Numbered from the stretch's first letter, positions 27,584 through 37,109 are shown. The stretch: 64,000 nt of DNA from Mycobacterium pinniadriaticum (GCF_026242045.1 NZ_JAPJDO010000016.1:60674-124673); one strand, 5' to 3'. A program made the numbers and translations. The notes: a model not told the origin generated them from the letters alone.

Positions 27584-28159
27584 TCACGGCGAACCCAGCA
27601 GACTCTTCATGGTCGTGATCTGCCGTTGCTGGGTGACCTGATTGGCACGTGCCACCGCAACCGTCACCCGGTACTCGCCCGCATCGATCTCGGCCTTGCT
27701 GAGTGCCAGTGCGCGCTCCCGGTTGGTGATCATCTGCCGGAGGAACAGCGTGGCGGCCCGACTGGGGTCGGCGCCTTCGATGTCGGCAGGGGATGGGTCT
27801 GACGCCATTTCGGCCACCCCACCGCCGTTGACCACCCCGTCGGGATTTCCCCAACCGGTAAGCCAGCCCTGCATCTGGGTGATCTCCGGGCCGTCGATGC
27901 TCTTGATGGAAGTGGCCAGGTCAGTGACGTACGGGTTGACGCCCGGCTTGGTCAGTAGGGCGTCACTCAACGCGATCGCTCGCTCCTGCAGAGGAATCAT
28001 CTGCTGGACGAATGCGACGTCGGCGGTGTTGTGGGCCTCGTAACCGGGTGGGCGGGCCGGAGTCACCTGGTCGGTCGCCGCCTGATGAATGGAACATCCG
28101 GCGAGTAGGCCGAGCGCGACGATGACGCCCGCGCTGGTCTTGGCAAGCTGCCTGCGCAT
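27584..28159 (-). CDS. DUF305 lipoprotein
   Basis: A 191-residue exported protein. A short signal peptide ends in the lipobox LLAGC (Cys at about 22), so it should be anchored on the outer face of the inner membrane. The mature part has two ferritin-like helical halves with DUF305 motifs: DVAFVQQMIPLQERAIALSD and FLRQMITNRERALALSKAEID, where a His found in many members (MIxHH) is replaced. Family members are often near copper genes, but none are seen here. Function is unknown. It is divergent from the LLM oxidoreductase. Confidence 0.85.
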   Translation of the reverse strand: MRRQLAKTSAGVIVALGLLAGCSIHQAATDQVTPARPPGYEAHNTADVAFVQQMIPLQERAIALSDALLTKPGVNPYVTDLATSIKSIDGPEITQMQGWLTGWGNPDGVVNGGGVAEMASDPSPADIEGADPSRAATLFLRQMITNRERALALSKAEIDAGEYRVTVAVARANQVTQQRQITTMKSLLGSP

Positions 28160-28368
28160 GTGGTTCTCCTTCCGCTACGACGGGTACCCCCGCTGACTGC
28201 GGATATCCCTCGCGTCCAGTATGTAATCCCGCATAACCCGTGTGATGAGCCACTCGGACTGGCCTGACCTGCGAATTCAGGATCGCAACAGATCGCCGAA
28301 ACTGGTCCGGGCGACGGACTGACACTCGTCGGGTGCTGTGGGCGAGGCGTGCCACATACGATCTCGGC

Positions 28369-29199
28369 ATGCGGATATCGGCCAAGCTCGCGCCCACCTT
28401 CGACTACCCCGCACTGGAGAACTTCTGGCGCACTGCCGACGATCTCGGCTTCGAGGCGATCTGGAACTACGACCACTTCTACGGTCTGGTCGAGGACACC
28501 AAACCGACGCACGAGGGCTGGACCACGCTGGCCGCGATGGCTGTGGTGATCCGCCGGGCCAGGGTCGGCTGCATGGTCACCGGTGTGACCTATCGCAATC
28601 CGGCGATCCTGGCCAAGATGGCGGTGACCGTGGACCACATCAGCGGTGGACGGCTCGATTTCGGCATCGGCGCGGGCTGGCACGAGGCCGAGCATCGCGG
28701 CTACGGCATCGAATTTCCCAGCGCCGGAGAACGAGTCGCGATGCTCGACGAAGCGCTTACCGTGATCCGCCGGCTGTGGACCGAGGAATCGGTCGACTTC
28801 GAGGGCCGGTTCTATACGCTGCGCGAGGCCATCTGCGAACCCAAGCCGCTGCAGCGGCCGCACCCGCCGATCGTCGTCGGCGGGTCCCAGCCCAAGATGC
28901 TGCGGGTCATCGCCCGGCACGCCGACGAGTGGAACATGCCCAGCCACGAAGGCCCGCAGCAGTGGGGAGAGGTGAACCTGCGGCTCACCGAGGTCTGCGC
29001 CGAGGTTGGCCGCGACCCGGGCGAGATCCGCCGATCGGTGCAGCTGTTCCTGCACCCGCGCGAACCCCAGCAGGTCGCCACTCAGCTCGATCTGCTGCCG
29101 CGGTTCGCCGACCTGGGCTGTGAGCACGCGGTATTGAGCTTCTATCAGCCGCCGTCCGCGGAATTGGTGCAGCGGTGTGCGGGGCTACGCGACGCCTAG
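28369..29199 (+). CDS. LLM-class F420-dependent oxidoreductase
   Basis: A 276-residue TIM-barrel protein of the luciferase-like family. Family marks are AIWNYDHFYGL near residue 27, RVGCMVTGVTYRNPAILAKMAVTVDHISGGR and the FGIGAGWHEAEHRGYG active-site loop, then PIVVGGSQPKML. Mycobacterial members usually use coenzyme F420. The substrate is unknown. ATG 28369 is used. Its 3' end overlaps the gluD gene, on the other strand, by 4 bp. Confidence 0.85.
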   Translation: MRISAKLAPTFDYPALENFWRTADDLGFEAIWNYDHFYGLVEDTKPTHEGWTTLAAMAVVIRRARVGCMVTGVTYRNPAILAKMAVTVDHISGGRLDFGIGAGWHEAEHRGYGIEFPSAGERVAMLDEALTVIRRLWTEESVDFEGRFYTLREAICEPKPLQRPHPPIVVGGSQPKMLRVIARHADEWNMPSHEGPQQWGEVNLRLTEVCAEVGRDPGEIRRSVQLFLHPREPQQVATQLDLLPRFADLGCEHAVLSFYQPPSAELVQRCAGLRDA

Positions 29200-30059
29200 T
29201 CGCCGGGCTCCAAAGTCGCTTCCGCCTGCATAGGACTACCCCCACGCTTGGACCGTCGCAACCGCCGTTCCAGTCGCGTCGCCGCCACCGACAGCGCGAA
29301 GTTGGCGCTGATCATCAACACGGCGATGACGATCAAGGCGGGAACGTAGTTGCCGTAGGACGACCCGACCACGGTGCCCTGGCGGACCATCTCGACGAAG
29401 GTGATCTGGTAACCGATCGCGGTGTCCTTGAGCACCACCACCAGTTGCGACACCAAGACCGGCAGCATCGAGGTGATCGCCTGCGGCAGCAGGATCGTGC
29501 GCATCGTCTGTCCCCAGCGCAGACCCAGCGCGGATGCCGCCTCCTGCTGACCACGGGGCAGCGCTCCGACACCGGCGCGGACGATCTCGGCGATCACCGC
29601 GCCGTTGTAGAGAGTCAGGCCGGTCACCACGCCGGCCAGTGCCAGATGTTTGGATGGGAAGGTGTCGTAGAGCGCGTAGAGGAAGTACGCGAAGATCATC
29701 ATGATCAGCACCGGAACGGCGCGGAAGAACTCCACGATCACCGCCGACGGCCAGCGGATGAAGCCGACGTGCGACAGCCGTCCCACCCCGAGCAGGAAGC
29801 CCAGGATCAGGGCGAGCACGATCGACAGGGCCGCCGCGGTCAGCGTGCCCTCGATCCCGGGCAGCACGTAGGTCTTCCACAGGTTGGCCGTCAGGAACGG
29901 CTCCCACTTCGCCGATGTCAGCTGGCCCTTGCTGGCCAGCTTGGCGACGATCGCCCAGAGCACCAGCGCGGCAACGACAACGGTCACCACCGAGACGACC
30001 CGGTTGCGAACCCGCGCCCGTGGGCCGGGCGCGTCGAACAGGACTGAGGCCGTACTCAC
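29196..30059 (-). CDS. gluD: Glutamate ABC transporter permease GluD
   Basis: A 287-residue inner-membrane permease of the polar amino-acid ABC family (HisM type). About five to six membrane helices are visible. The EAA loop that docks with the ATPase reads EAASALGLRWGQTMRTILLPQA. It has an N-terminal cytoplasmic extension rich in Arg. It overlaps gluC by 4 bp and ends the gluABCD operon. Substrate assignment rests on the gene set and order, which match corynebacterial and mycobacterial glutamate uptake systems. Confidence 0.88.
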   Translation of the reverse strand: MSTASVLFDAPGPRARVRNRVVSVVTVVVAALVLWAIVAKLASKGQLTSAKWEPFLTANLWKTYVLPGIEGTLTAAALSIVLALILGFLLGVGRLSHVGFIRWPSAVIVEFFRAVPVLIMMIFAYFLYALYDTFPSKHLALAGVVTGLTLYNGAVIAEIVRAGVGALPRGQQEAASALGLRWGQTMRTILLPQAITSMLPVLVSQLVVVLKDTAIGYQITFVEMVRQGTVVGSSYGNYVPALIVIAVLMISANFALSVAATRLERRLRRSKRGGSPMQAEATLEPGD

Positions 30060-30736
30060 CTCGCCACCGCCATCCGCTTACCCAGCCACCCGAACACCAA
30101 GCCCAGCGGCAGCGTCAGGATCAGGAAGCCCAGCGCGAAAATGGACCCCACCGTCATCAGCGCCGCGGTGTTCTCGATCATCTCCTTCATCAACAACGCC
30201 GCCTCGGCCACTCCGATCGCCGAGGCGATCGTGGTGTTCTTGGTCAACGCGATCAACACCGAGCCGAGCGGGATGATCACCGACCGAAATGCCTGGGGCA
30301 GCAGAATTACTCGCAGGTTCTGACCGAACGTGAAGCCCAGCGAGCGGGCCGCCTCGGCCTGCCCCAACGGCACGGTGTTCACCCCGGACCGCACCGTCTC
30401 ACACACGAACGACGCGGTGTAGACCGTCAATCCGAGAACCGCCAGCCGAAAGTTGCTGTCCGCGATAGACGTCGGCGAATTCGAATCCACCAGCGTTATG
30501 CCCAGCGTCTGCGCCAACCCGAACGAACAGAACAGGATGATCAGCGTCAGCGGGGTGTTGCGCACCACGTTGACGTAGCTGGTGCCCAACCAGTTGAGCA
30601 TCGGCACCGGTGCCAGCCGCATCGCGGCCAGCACCGTGCCGAGGATCAGCGCTCCGATCGCGGAGAACACGGTGAGCTGAATCGTGGTCCAGAACGCCTC
30701 GAAGATCTGGTCGCGATACTCGGTGAAGATCTCCAC
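30056..30736 (-). CDS. gluC: Glutamate ABC transporter permease GluC
   Basis: A 226-residue partner permease with about five membrane helices. The EAA loop is AEAARSLGFTFGQNLRVILLPQAFR near residue 125. It pairs with GluD to form the transmembrane channel and takes substrate from lipoprotein GluB. It starts 12 bp after the gluB stop and overlaps gluD by 4 bp, so translation is coupled. Confidence 0.9.
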   Translation of the reverse strand: MEIFTEYRDQIFEAFWTTIQLTVFSAIGALILGTVLAAMRLAPVPMLNWLGTSYVNVVRNTPLTLIILFCSFGLAQTLGITLVDSNSPTSIADSNFRLAVLGLTVYTASFVCETVRSGVNTVPLGQAEAARSLGFTFGQNLRVILLPQAFRSVIIPLGSVLIALTKNTTIASAIGVAEAALLMKEMIENTAALMTVGSIFALGFLILTLPLGLVFGWLGKRMAVAR

Positions 30737-30748
30737 GTCGGTGTGGTC

Positions 30749-31561
30749 TCAGCAGGCGTCGAGTGCCGGCGGCTCGGGAACGGGGATACCGGCCGGGCCG
30801 AGGTTCTTCTCGAACGCCGCCTTCCAGGCTCCGTCGGCTTCCATCTTCTTGAGCGCGTCGGTGACCTTGGTGCACAGCTCGGTGTCACCCTTCTTCAGCC
30901 CGATCCCGTACCGCTCCTCGGAGAACGGCTTGCCGACGATCTTGAACACGCCGGGCTGCTGAGCGGCATAGCCGGCGAGGATGGTTTCGTCGGTGGTCAC
31001 CGCGTCGATCGCACCGTTCTTGAGCGCCTCGATGCACGCCGAGTAGGTGTCGTACTGCTGCAGCTGCACGCCCGGATACTTGTCCTTGATCCGCTGGGCC
31101 GGCGTCGAACCGCTGACCGAGCACAGTTTCTTGTTGTTCTGCAGCGACTCGGCACCGGTGATGTCGGTGTTGTCGGCACGGACCAGCAGGCTCTGACCGG
31201 TGATCAGGTACGGGCCGGCGAAGGTGACCTTCTCCTTGCGCGAGTCGGTGATCGAGTAGGTCGCGGCGATGAACTTCACCTGGTCGTTCTGGATCAGGGT
31301 CTCCCGCTGGGCCGACGGGGCTTCCTTCCACTCGATCTTGTCCGCGGGGTAGCCGAGCTCGTTGGCGACGTAGGTGGCGACGTCCACGTCGAAGCCGCTC
31401 ATCGTGCCGTCGGGATTCTTCAGACCCAGACCGGGCTGGTCGAACTTCGTTCCGATGACGATCTTGTCGCCACTGCCGCCACCGCCGCAGGCGGCCGCGC
31501 TGAACGGCAGCGCGACGGCCAGCACCGCGGCGCCAACGAGCCGCCATGAGAGAGAACGCAT
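30749..31561 (-). CDS. gluB: Glutamate-binding lipoprotein GluB
   Basis: A 270-residue solute-binding protein. The signal peptide ends in SAAAC, where Cys would be lipid-modified. The mature part is a two-lobed family-3 binding protein: KIVIGTKFDQPGLGLKN, GFDVDVATYVANELGY and later a VTTDETILAGYA segment lining the cleft. It delivers glutamate (or a related acidic amino acid) to GluCD. It begins 20 bp after the gluA stop, with an AAGGAA site before the ATG. Confidence 0.9.
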   Translation of the reverse strand: MRSLSWRLVGAAVLAVALPFSAAACGGGGSGDKIVIGTKFDQPGLGLKNPDGTMSGFDVDVATYVANELGYPADKIEWKEAPSAQRETLIQNDQVKFIAATYSITDSRKEKVTFAGPYLITGQSLLVRADNTDITGAESLQNNKKLCSVSGSTPAQRIKDKYPGVQLQQYDTYSACIEALKNGAIDAVTTDETILAGYAAQQPGVFKIVGKPFSEERYGIGLKKGDTELCTKVTDALKKMEADGAWKAAFEKNLGPAGIPVPEPPALDAC

Positions 31562-31581
31562 AATCGGGTGTTCCTTTCGCC

Positions 31582-32310
31582 CTAGTGGTTGAGGATCTTG
31601 CCGAGGAAGTCTTTGGCCCGCTCGGAGCGGGGATTGTCGAAGAACTCGGCCGGTGTGGTGTCCTCGACGATCGCGCCGTCGGCCATGAACACCACCCGAT
31701 GGGCGGCACGACGGGCGAAGCCCATCTCGTGGGTAACCACCACCATGGTCATGCCTTCTCCGGCCAGCGAGGTCATCACCTCGAGCACTTCGTTGATCAT
31801 CTCCGGGTCCAGCGCGCTGGTCGGTTCGTCGAACAGCATCACTTTCGGGTTCATCGCCAGCGAACGCGCGATGGCGACCCGCTGTTGCTGCCCGCCGGAC
31901 AGTTGCGCTGGGTATTTGTCCGCCTGGTTGGCCACCCCGACGCGTTCCAGCAACGCCATCGCGTTCCCACGGGCCTTGTCCTTGGCGACCTTGCGCACCT
32001 TCACCGGCGCCAGCGCGACGTTCTCCAGGATCGTCTTGTGCGCGAACAGGTTGAACGACTGGAACACCATGCCCACGTCGGCGCGAAGTTGCGCCAGTTT
32101 GCGTCCCTCCGAAGGCAATTGCTCACCGTCGATGGTGATCTCGCCCGAATCGACGGTTTCCAGCCGGTTGATGGTCCGGCACAACGTGGACTTGCCCGAA
32201 CCTGACGGGCCGAGCACCACGACCACCTGACCGCGCTCGACCTCGAGGTTGATGTCCTTGAGTACGTGCAGATCGCCGAAATGTTTATTGACGCCTTTGA
32301 TCGAGATCAT
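31582..32310 (-). CDS. gluA: Glutamate ABC transporter ATPase GluA
   Basis: A 242-residue ABC ATPase. It has Walker A GPSGSGKST near residue 34, Q-loop VFQSFNLFAHKT, signature LSGGQQQRVAIARSL, Walker B VMLFDEPTSALDP and switch His in VVTHEMG. ATG 32310 is chosen; an upstream in-frame ATG at 32334 is possible. It is the first gene of the gluABCD operon and lies divergent from miaB with a 117-bp gap holding both promoters. Confidence 0.93.
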   Translation of the reverse strand: MISIKGVNKHFGDLHVLKDINLEVERGQVVVVLGPSGSGKSTLCRTINRLETVDSGEITIDGEQLPSEGRKLAQLRADVGMVFQSFNLFAHKTILENVALAPVKVRKVAKDKARGNAMALLERVGVANQADKYPAQLSGGQQQRVAIARSLAMNPKVMLFDEPTSALDPEMINEVLEVMTSLAGEGMTMVVVTHEMGFARRAAHRVVFMADGAIVEDTTPAEFFDNPRSERAKDFLGKILNH

Positions 32311-32427
32311 CGGCTTCTCGCCGTTGCGCCCCATGCGTTCAGACCATACCCAGGTAATCTCCAGTTTGCCGAGCGTTGACCGATCCGCGATTTCTCCGGC
32401 ACCGCATCGGCTCCGTACGATGGACGG

Positions 32428-33975
32428 GTGACATCGGTGCTGACCAACGACCACCCGGCGGGCGAGCTGCCCGGTTCCGGTGCAGGTCGCAGCTATCAGG
32501 TCCGCACCTACGGCTGCCAGATGAACGTGCACGATTCCGAGCGCCTGGCCGGTCTGCTCGAAGCTGCCGGGTATCACCGTGCTCCGGAGGGCACCGATGC
32601 CGACGTGGTGGTGTTCAACACCTGCGCCGTGCGCGAGAACGCCGACAACAAGCTCTACGGCAACCTCAGCCATCTGGTGCCGCGCAAGCAGGCCGACCCG
32701 GACATGCAGATTGCGGTGGGCGGCTGCCTGGCCCAGAAGGACCGCGACGGACTGTTGCAGAAGGCGCCGTGGGTCGATGTCGTGTTCGGCACCCACAACA
32801 TCGGCTCCCTGCCGGCGCTGCTCGACCGGGCGCGGCACAACCGGCAGGCGCAGGTCGAGATCGCGGAATCGCTGCGGGAATTCCCCTCCGCCCTGCCTGC
32901 GGCTCGCGAATCCGCTTACGCGGCATGGGTTTCGATCTCGGTGGGTTGCAACAACACGTGCACGTTCTGCATCGTGCCCTCGCTGCGCGGCAAAGAGGTG
33001 GACCGCCGCCCCGACGAGATCCTCGCCGAGGTGCGCTCGCTGGTCGACCAGGGCGTGCTGGAGATCACCCTGCTGGGGCAGAACGTGAACGCCTACGGTG
33101 TCTCGTTCGCGACCGGCGAGCGCTTGCGCGAGTCGAAGACGACCCGGGCCGGTCGCGGCGCGTTCGCCGCGCTGCTGCGCGAGTGCGGGCGTATCGACGG
33201 GTTGGAACGGGTCCGGTTCACCTCGCCGCACCCAGCCGAGTTCACCGATGACGTCATCGAGGCGATGGCGCAGACCGCGAACGTCTGCCCGGCCCTGCAC
33301 ATGCCGCTGCAATCGGGATCCGACCGCATGTTGCGGGCGATGCGCCGGTCCTATCGCGCCGAGAAGTACCTCGGCATCATCGAACGGGTGCGTGCGGCGA
33401 TGCCGCACGCCGCGATCACCACCGACATCATCGTCGGTTTCCCAGGCGAGACCGAGGAGGACTTCGCGGCCACCCTCGATGTGGTGCGGCAAGCTCGGTT
33501 CTCCGCCGCGTTCACCTTCCAATACTCCAAGCGGCCCGGCACCCCGGCCGCCGAGCTCGACGGTCAACTACCCAAAGCCGTTGTCCAGGAACGCTATCAA
33601 CGTCTCATCGAGCTGCAGGAGCAGATCTCCCTGGAGGAGAACACCGCGCAGATCGGTACGGAGGTCGAACTGTTGGTGGCCACCGGTGAGGGGCGTAAGG
33701 ACGCCAGCACCGCACGGATGAGCGGACGCGCGCGCGACGGGCGGCTGGTGCACTTCACACCCGGCGAGGCCGCGGTGCGGCCCGGCGACATCATTACCAC
33801 CACGGTGACCGGCGCGGCCCCGCACCACTTGATCGCCGACGCGCCGCTGCTGGGCTACCGGCGCACTCGCGCCGGTGATGCCCACGCCGCTGGTGAGCGG
33901 CCGCGTACGGTCGGTTTGGGGCTCCCCCCGGTGGGCAGACCCCGCATCGAGGAGACGACGGGATGTGCGCGATGA
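32428..33975 (+). CDS. miaB: tRNA-2-methylthio-N6-dimethylallyladenosine synthase
   Basis: A 515-residue radical-SAM methylthiotransferase acting on i6A37 in tRNA, after MiaA has added the isopentenyl group. The N-terminal UPF0004 domain holds three cluster Cys (30, 66, 100). The radical-SAM motif CNNTCTFC gives Cys 174, 178 and 181. The C-terminal TRAM domain (about 415-475) binds tRNA. A further Arg/Gly/Pro tail of about 40 residues is present. It starts at GTG and overlaps the next gene by 4 bp. miaA lies 4 kb downstream. Confidence 0.95.
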   Translation: MTSVLTNDHPAGELPGSGAGRSYQVRTYGCQMNVHDSERLAGLLEAAGYHRAPEGTDADVVVFNTCAVRENADNKLYGNLSHLVPRKQADPDMQIAVGGCLAQKDRDGLLQKAPWVDVVFGTHNIGSLPALLDRARHNRQAQVEIAESLREFPSALPAARESAYAAWVSISVGCNNTCTFCIVPSLRGKEVDRRPDEILAEVRSLVDQGVLEITLLGQNVNAYGVSFATGERLRESKTTRAGRGAFAALLRECGRIDGLERVRFTSPHPAEFTDDVIEAMAQTANVCPALHMPLQSGSDRMLRAMRRSYRAEKYLGIIERVRAAMPHAAITTDIIVGFPGETEEDFAATLDVVRQARFSAAFTFQYSKRPGTPAAELDGQLPKAVVQERYQRLIELQEQISLEENTAQIGTEVELLVATGEGRKDASTARMSGRARDGRLVHFTPGEAAVRPGDIITTTVTGAAPHHLIADAPLLGYRRTRAGDAHAAGERPRTVGLGLPPVGRPRIEETTGCAR

Positions 33976-34559
33976 GTCGCCGACACGACGACGGGGCCGA
34001 GGCCTACCGGTCCGAGATCGAGGCGGCCGAACGCAAGGTGGCCGGCGAAATCCAGCCCGGTGGCCGGGCCATGGTGGTGGCGATCCTGGTGTTCGTCCTG
34101 CTGGTGTCGCTGATCCTGCCGCACACCGGTGATGCCCGCGGCGTGGACGTGCTGATGGGCGACAGCAAGGCGCTCAACGTGGGGATCGCCCTGCCGTCGC
34201 GGCTGTTCACCTGGTTGGTCCTGGTGTTCGGTGTCGGTTTCTCGATGCTGGCGCTGTTGACCCGGCGCTGGGTATTGGCCTGGATCGCCTTGGCGGGCTC
34301 GGCGCTGGCCAGCGCGGTCGGACTGCTGGCCGTCTGGTCGCGCCAGACCGCTGCGCACGGCCACCCCGGTCCGGGCTTCGGGCTGCTGCTGGGCTGGCTC
34401 GCGGTCATCGTGCTGACCTTCCATTGGGCGCGGGTGGTGTGGACCCGCACCGCGGTGCAATTGGCCGCCGAGGAGCAGCGCCGGATCGCCGCCGCGGAAA
34501 GTCAGTCGCGAACCCTGCTGGAGGACATCGACCGCCGCGAGGGTGAGGACAACCAGTAA
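33972..34559 (+). CDS. Four-helix membrane protein, Rv2732c-like
   Basis: A 195-residue protein with four membrane helices at about residues 32-51, 74-93, 100-127 and 135-152. A charged N-terminus (SRRHDDGAEAYRSEIEAAERK) and a charged coiled C-terminus lie in the cytoplasm. It overlaps the miaB stop (ATGA) and is co-transcribed with it, as in M. tuberculosis. I know no function. ATG at 33972 is favoured over 33963 because of that overlap. A hairpin follows the stop. Confidence 0.8.
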   Translation: MSRRHDDGAEAYRSEIEAAERKVAGEIQPGGRAMVVAILVFVLLVSLILPHTGDARGVDVLMGDSKALNVGIALPSRLFTWLVLVFGVGFSMLALLTRRWVLAWIALAGSALASAVGLLAVWSRQTAAHGHPGPGFGLLLGWLAVIVLTFHWARVVWTRTAVQLAAEEQRRIAAAESQSRTLLEDIDRREGEDNQ

Positions 34560-34626
34560 CTCGCCCAAACCGACATTTGGCCGGAAAAGTGCGAGATCAG
34601 AGCGCCAAAACGTCGATCTCGGCGAG
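34560..34626. terminator. Inverted repeat between convergent Rv2732c-like and DUF349 genes
   Basis: CTCGCCCAAACCGACATTTGGC (34560-34581) pairs imperfectly with 34604-34626. The ends CTCGCC/GGCGAG and the inner CCAAA/TTTGG match well. It fills the gap between two converging genes and likely ends both transcripts. Confidence 0.6.
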
Positions 34627-34632
34627 TGACGT

Positions 34633-35961
34633 CTAGCGCTTCTTGCCCAGCGCCTCGACCGCCGCGTCGGCCCATTGCCGCCACTGCTCGGCGTTGGCCC
34701 TGGCCTCGGCGGCGTCTTTGGTGCGACCCGCCGCTTCCGCCTTCTCGGCCTGACGTTCGTATTGTTCGACCCGAGCCAGGAACTGCTCGGCACGGGCCTG
34801 GGCCTGCGGGTCGGTCCGGCCGGAGTCGGCGGCGTCGCGCACCTTCTTCTCCACCGCTCGCAACCGGCGTTCCAGGTCCGCGGAGCGCTCCCGGGGCACC
34901 TTGCCGATCGCATCCCATTTGTCGGTGATCGTCCGCAACGCCGATCGGGCCGCATCGAGGTTGGATGTATCGATTCTCTCGGCGTCGGCGAGCAGGGCCT
35001 CCTTGGCCGTGGCGTTGGCCGCGAACTCGCTGTCGCGCTCGGCGTTCACCGCGTTGCGGGCGGCGAAGAACGTGTCCTGAGCGGACTTGAACCGATGCCA
35101 CAGGGCGTCGTCGATGTCGCGCGCCGCCCGGCCCGCTGCCTTCCACTGCGCCAGGAGATCGCGAAATGCCGTTGCCGTCGCCGACCAGTCGGTGGATCCG
35201 GAGAGTTCCTCGGCCCGCACGCAGAGTTTTTCCTTGGCCTGTTTGGCGCCGGCGCGTTCCCGGTCCAGATCGGCGAAATGCGAGCCGCGACGGCGGTTGA
35301 AGGTTTCACGAGCCGCCGAATACCGCTTCCACAGCGCGTCATCGGTCTTGCGGTCCAAGCCGGTGATGGTGCGCCACTCCTCGAGGATCGTGCGCAGTCG
35401 GTCGCCGGCGGCCTTCCACTGTGTCGAGCCGTTGGCCAGTTCCTCGGCCTCGGCGGCCAGCGCCTCCTTGCGCGCCGTCTGCTCGGCGCGGTGTTCCTCG
35501 CGGCGGGCCCGGTCGGCCGCGGCGGTTTCTTCGGCGTGGTCGCGGATCGCTGCCAGCCGTTGGGCCAATGCGTCGAGATCGCCGAGAACGCTTGCTGTCG
35601 GCAAGGTTTCGGCCAATGTGGCCGCTGCCGCCTTGATCTTGCGGGCGTCTCCGGTTCCCGACGCCAGCCGGGTCTCCATCAACGTGACCTCGGTGGCCAG
35701 ATCCTCGAAACGCCGGCCGAAGTGGGCGAACGCCGCTTCGGTGTCGCCCGCCTGCCACGAGCCGATGGAGCGTTCGCCGGCCGACGTGATCAGCCACACC
35801 GTGCCGTCGCGGTCGACGCGGCCGAACCGGTGCGGGTCGCTGGACGGCGGTACCGCAACCGGGGCGGCGGCCGGCGGGTGTGGCTTCGGAGTGGGCCGCG
35901 GCGGTCCCGGTCGCGGAGCCGGTTTCGGGGGTCCGCCGGCACTGGGTTCGTCGATGGTCAT
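34633..35961 (-). CDS. DUF349 domain protein
   Basis: A 442-residue protein made of repeated helical DUF349 units. Recurring motifs include LWKRYSAARETFNRRR, LWHRFKSAQDTFFAARN and similar W-K/R segments, spaced about 75 residues apart. The first 40 residues are Pro-rich and probably disordered; a conserved PHRFGRVDRDGTVWLIT block follows. It corresponds to Rv2731. Long coiled helices suggest a scaffold or nucleic-acid-binding role, but no function is established. It is divergent from the DMT-type transporter (224-bp gap). Confidence 0.88.
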   Translation of the reverse strand: MTIDEPSAGGPPKPAPRPGPPRPTPKPHPPAAAPVAVPPSSDPHRFGRVDRDGTVWLITSAGERSIGSWQAGDTEAAFAHFGRRFEDLATEVTLMETRLASGTGDARKIKAAAATLAETLPTASVLGDLDALAQRLAAIRDHAEETAAADRARREEHRAEQTARKEALAAEAEELANGSTQWKAAGDRLRTILEEWRTITGLDRKTDDALWKRYSAARETFNRRRGSHFADLDRERAGAKQAKEKLCVRAEELSGSTDWSATATAFRDLLAQWKAAGRAARDIDDALWHRFKSAQDTFFAARNAVNAERDSEFAANATAKEALLADAERIDTSNLDAARSALRTITDKWDAIGKVPRERSADLERRLRAVEKKVRDAADSGRTDPQAQARAEQFLARVEQYERQAEKAEAAGRTKDAAEARANAEQWRQWADAAVEALGKKR

Positions 35962-36185
35962 GGACTCGCCTCACCTACCCTCCGCGCGGGGAAAGCCCGC
36001 GCATCTGCCGCGCGACGCGGCGCCACTGCTGCATGGTCGACGACCCCGTCGGATTGCGGGCGGCCGTCCTCGTTGGTATTGAACCAGGTCGATGCCGCAT
36101 CTGCCCCCGGGTTGAGTGGTCTGAGGTTGCGGACGGTGTTGATCGGCGGGCAGGCTGACGAGTTCGAGGGCGGAGGAGATCGGTT

Positions 36186-37109
36186 ATGGCGAAGGCGGAT
36201 ATCGCCGTCCTGTTCGCGTTGTGTGCCGCATTCTTCATCGCGGTCGGGGACGTCATCCAGCAGCGCACGACCCACGAGGTCACCGACCAGCAGGTGAGTC
36301 CCATCGAACTGTTCGCCCGGTTGTTGCGCGACAAGACCTGGTGGGTGGGGAGCCTGGCCGGGGGCGCGGGCTTCGGGTTCCAGGCCGCCGCCCTCGCATT
36401 CGGTTCGGTGCTGTTGGTCCAGGCCCTACTGGTCACCTCACTGCTGTTCGCGTTGCCGATGAGCGCCTATTTCGCACACCGGCGGATCAGCCGCGCCCAA
36501 TGGCTGTGGGCGGTGGTGTTGGCCGCCTCGGTGGCGGTGATCGTCACCGTCGGCAACCCCACCGAGGGGCATTCCCGCGCCGGCATCGAGTTGTGGATCT
36601 GGGTGATCGCGATCATGGGCCCGGCGCTCGCGCTGTGCATCATCGGCGCGAAGGTGTTGGGCGGAGGGCAGGAGCGAAGCGACTCGGGAAATAGCCGGGG
36701 CAGGCCCGCGGCCGCCGTGCTGCTGGCCCTGGTCTCGGGCTCCCTGTGGGGATTGTTCGCGGTGCTGACCAAGGGTGTCGTCGGCCGCATCGACCACGGC
36801 ATCGCGGCCGTACTGATCAGCCCCGAGTTGTACGCCTGGGCGGTGGTGGCAGTGGCCGCCACCATGTGGCAGCAATCCTCGTTCCGGGCCGGGTCGATGG
36901 CCGCGTCGTTGCCGACGATGACGGTCGCCGAACCGGTCGTCGGCTCGATCCTGGGCATCTTCGTGCTCGGTGAGACGCTGCGGCCGGGCGACACCGGCTG
37001 GTTCCTACTGATCGTCGCGGTCGCGGCGATGGTGGTCGCCACGGCCGCGTTGGCCCGCGGTGAGGTCACCTCGAAGCCCGCACCCGCCACCGAGACTGTG
37101 CCTGGCTGA
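36186..37109 (+). CDS. DMT-superfamily membrane protein (EamA-like)
   Basis: A 307-residue protein with about nine to ten membrane helices in two halves, as in drug/metabolite transporters. It begins ADIAVLFALCAAFFIAVGDVIQQRT. The second half starts at AAAVLLALVSGSLWGLFAVLTKG and ends with PTMTVAEPVVGSILGIFVLGETL, the typical EamA end motif. The halves are joined by a hydrophilic GGGQERSDSGNSRGRP loop encoded by a repeat-like GGAGCGAAGCGACTCGG tract. It corresponds to Rv2729c. The transported compound is unknown. Confidence 0.82.
   Translation: MAKADIAVLFALCAAFFIAVGDVIQQRTTHEVTDQQVSPIELFARLLRDKTWWVGSLAGGAGFGFQAAALAFGSVLLVQALLVTSLLFALPMSAYFAHRRISRAQWLWAVVLAASVAVIVTVGNPTEGHSRAGIELWIWVIAIMGPALALCIIGAKVLGGGQERSDSGNSRGRPAAAVLLALVSGSLWGLFAVLTKGVVGRIDHGIAAVLISPELYAWAVVAVAATMWQQSSFRAGSMAASLPTMTVAEPVVGSILGIFVLGETLRPGDTGWFLLIVAVAAMVVATAALARGEVTSKPAPATETVPG

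Noticed and set aside
32311..33567. N-terminal extension of the gluA ORF
   Set aside because: It runs antisense through miaB; the ATPase domain is complete from 32310.
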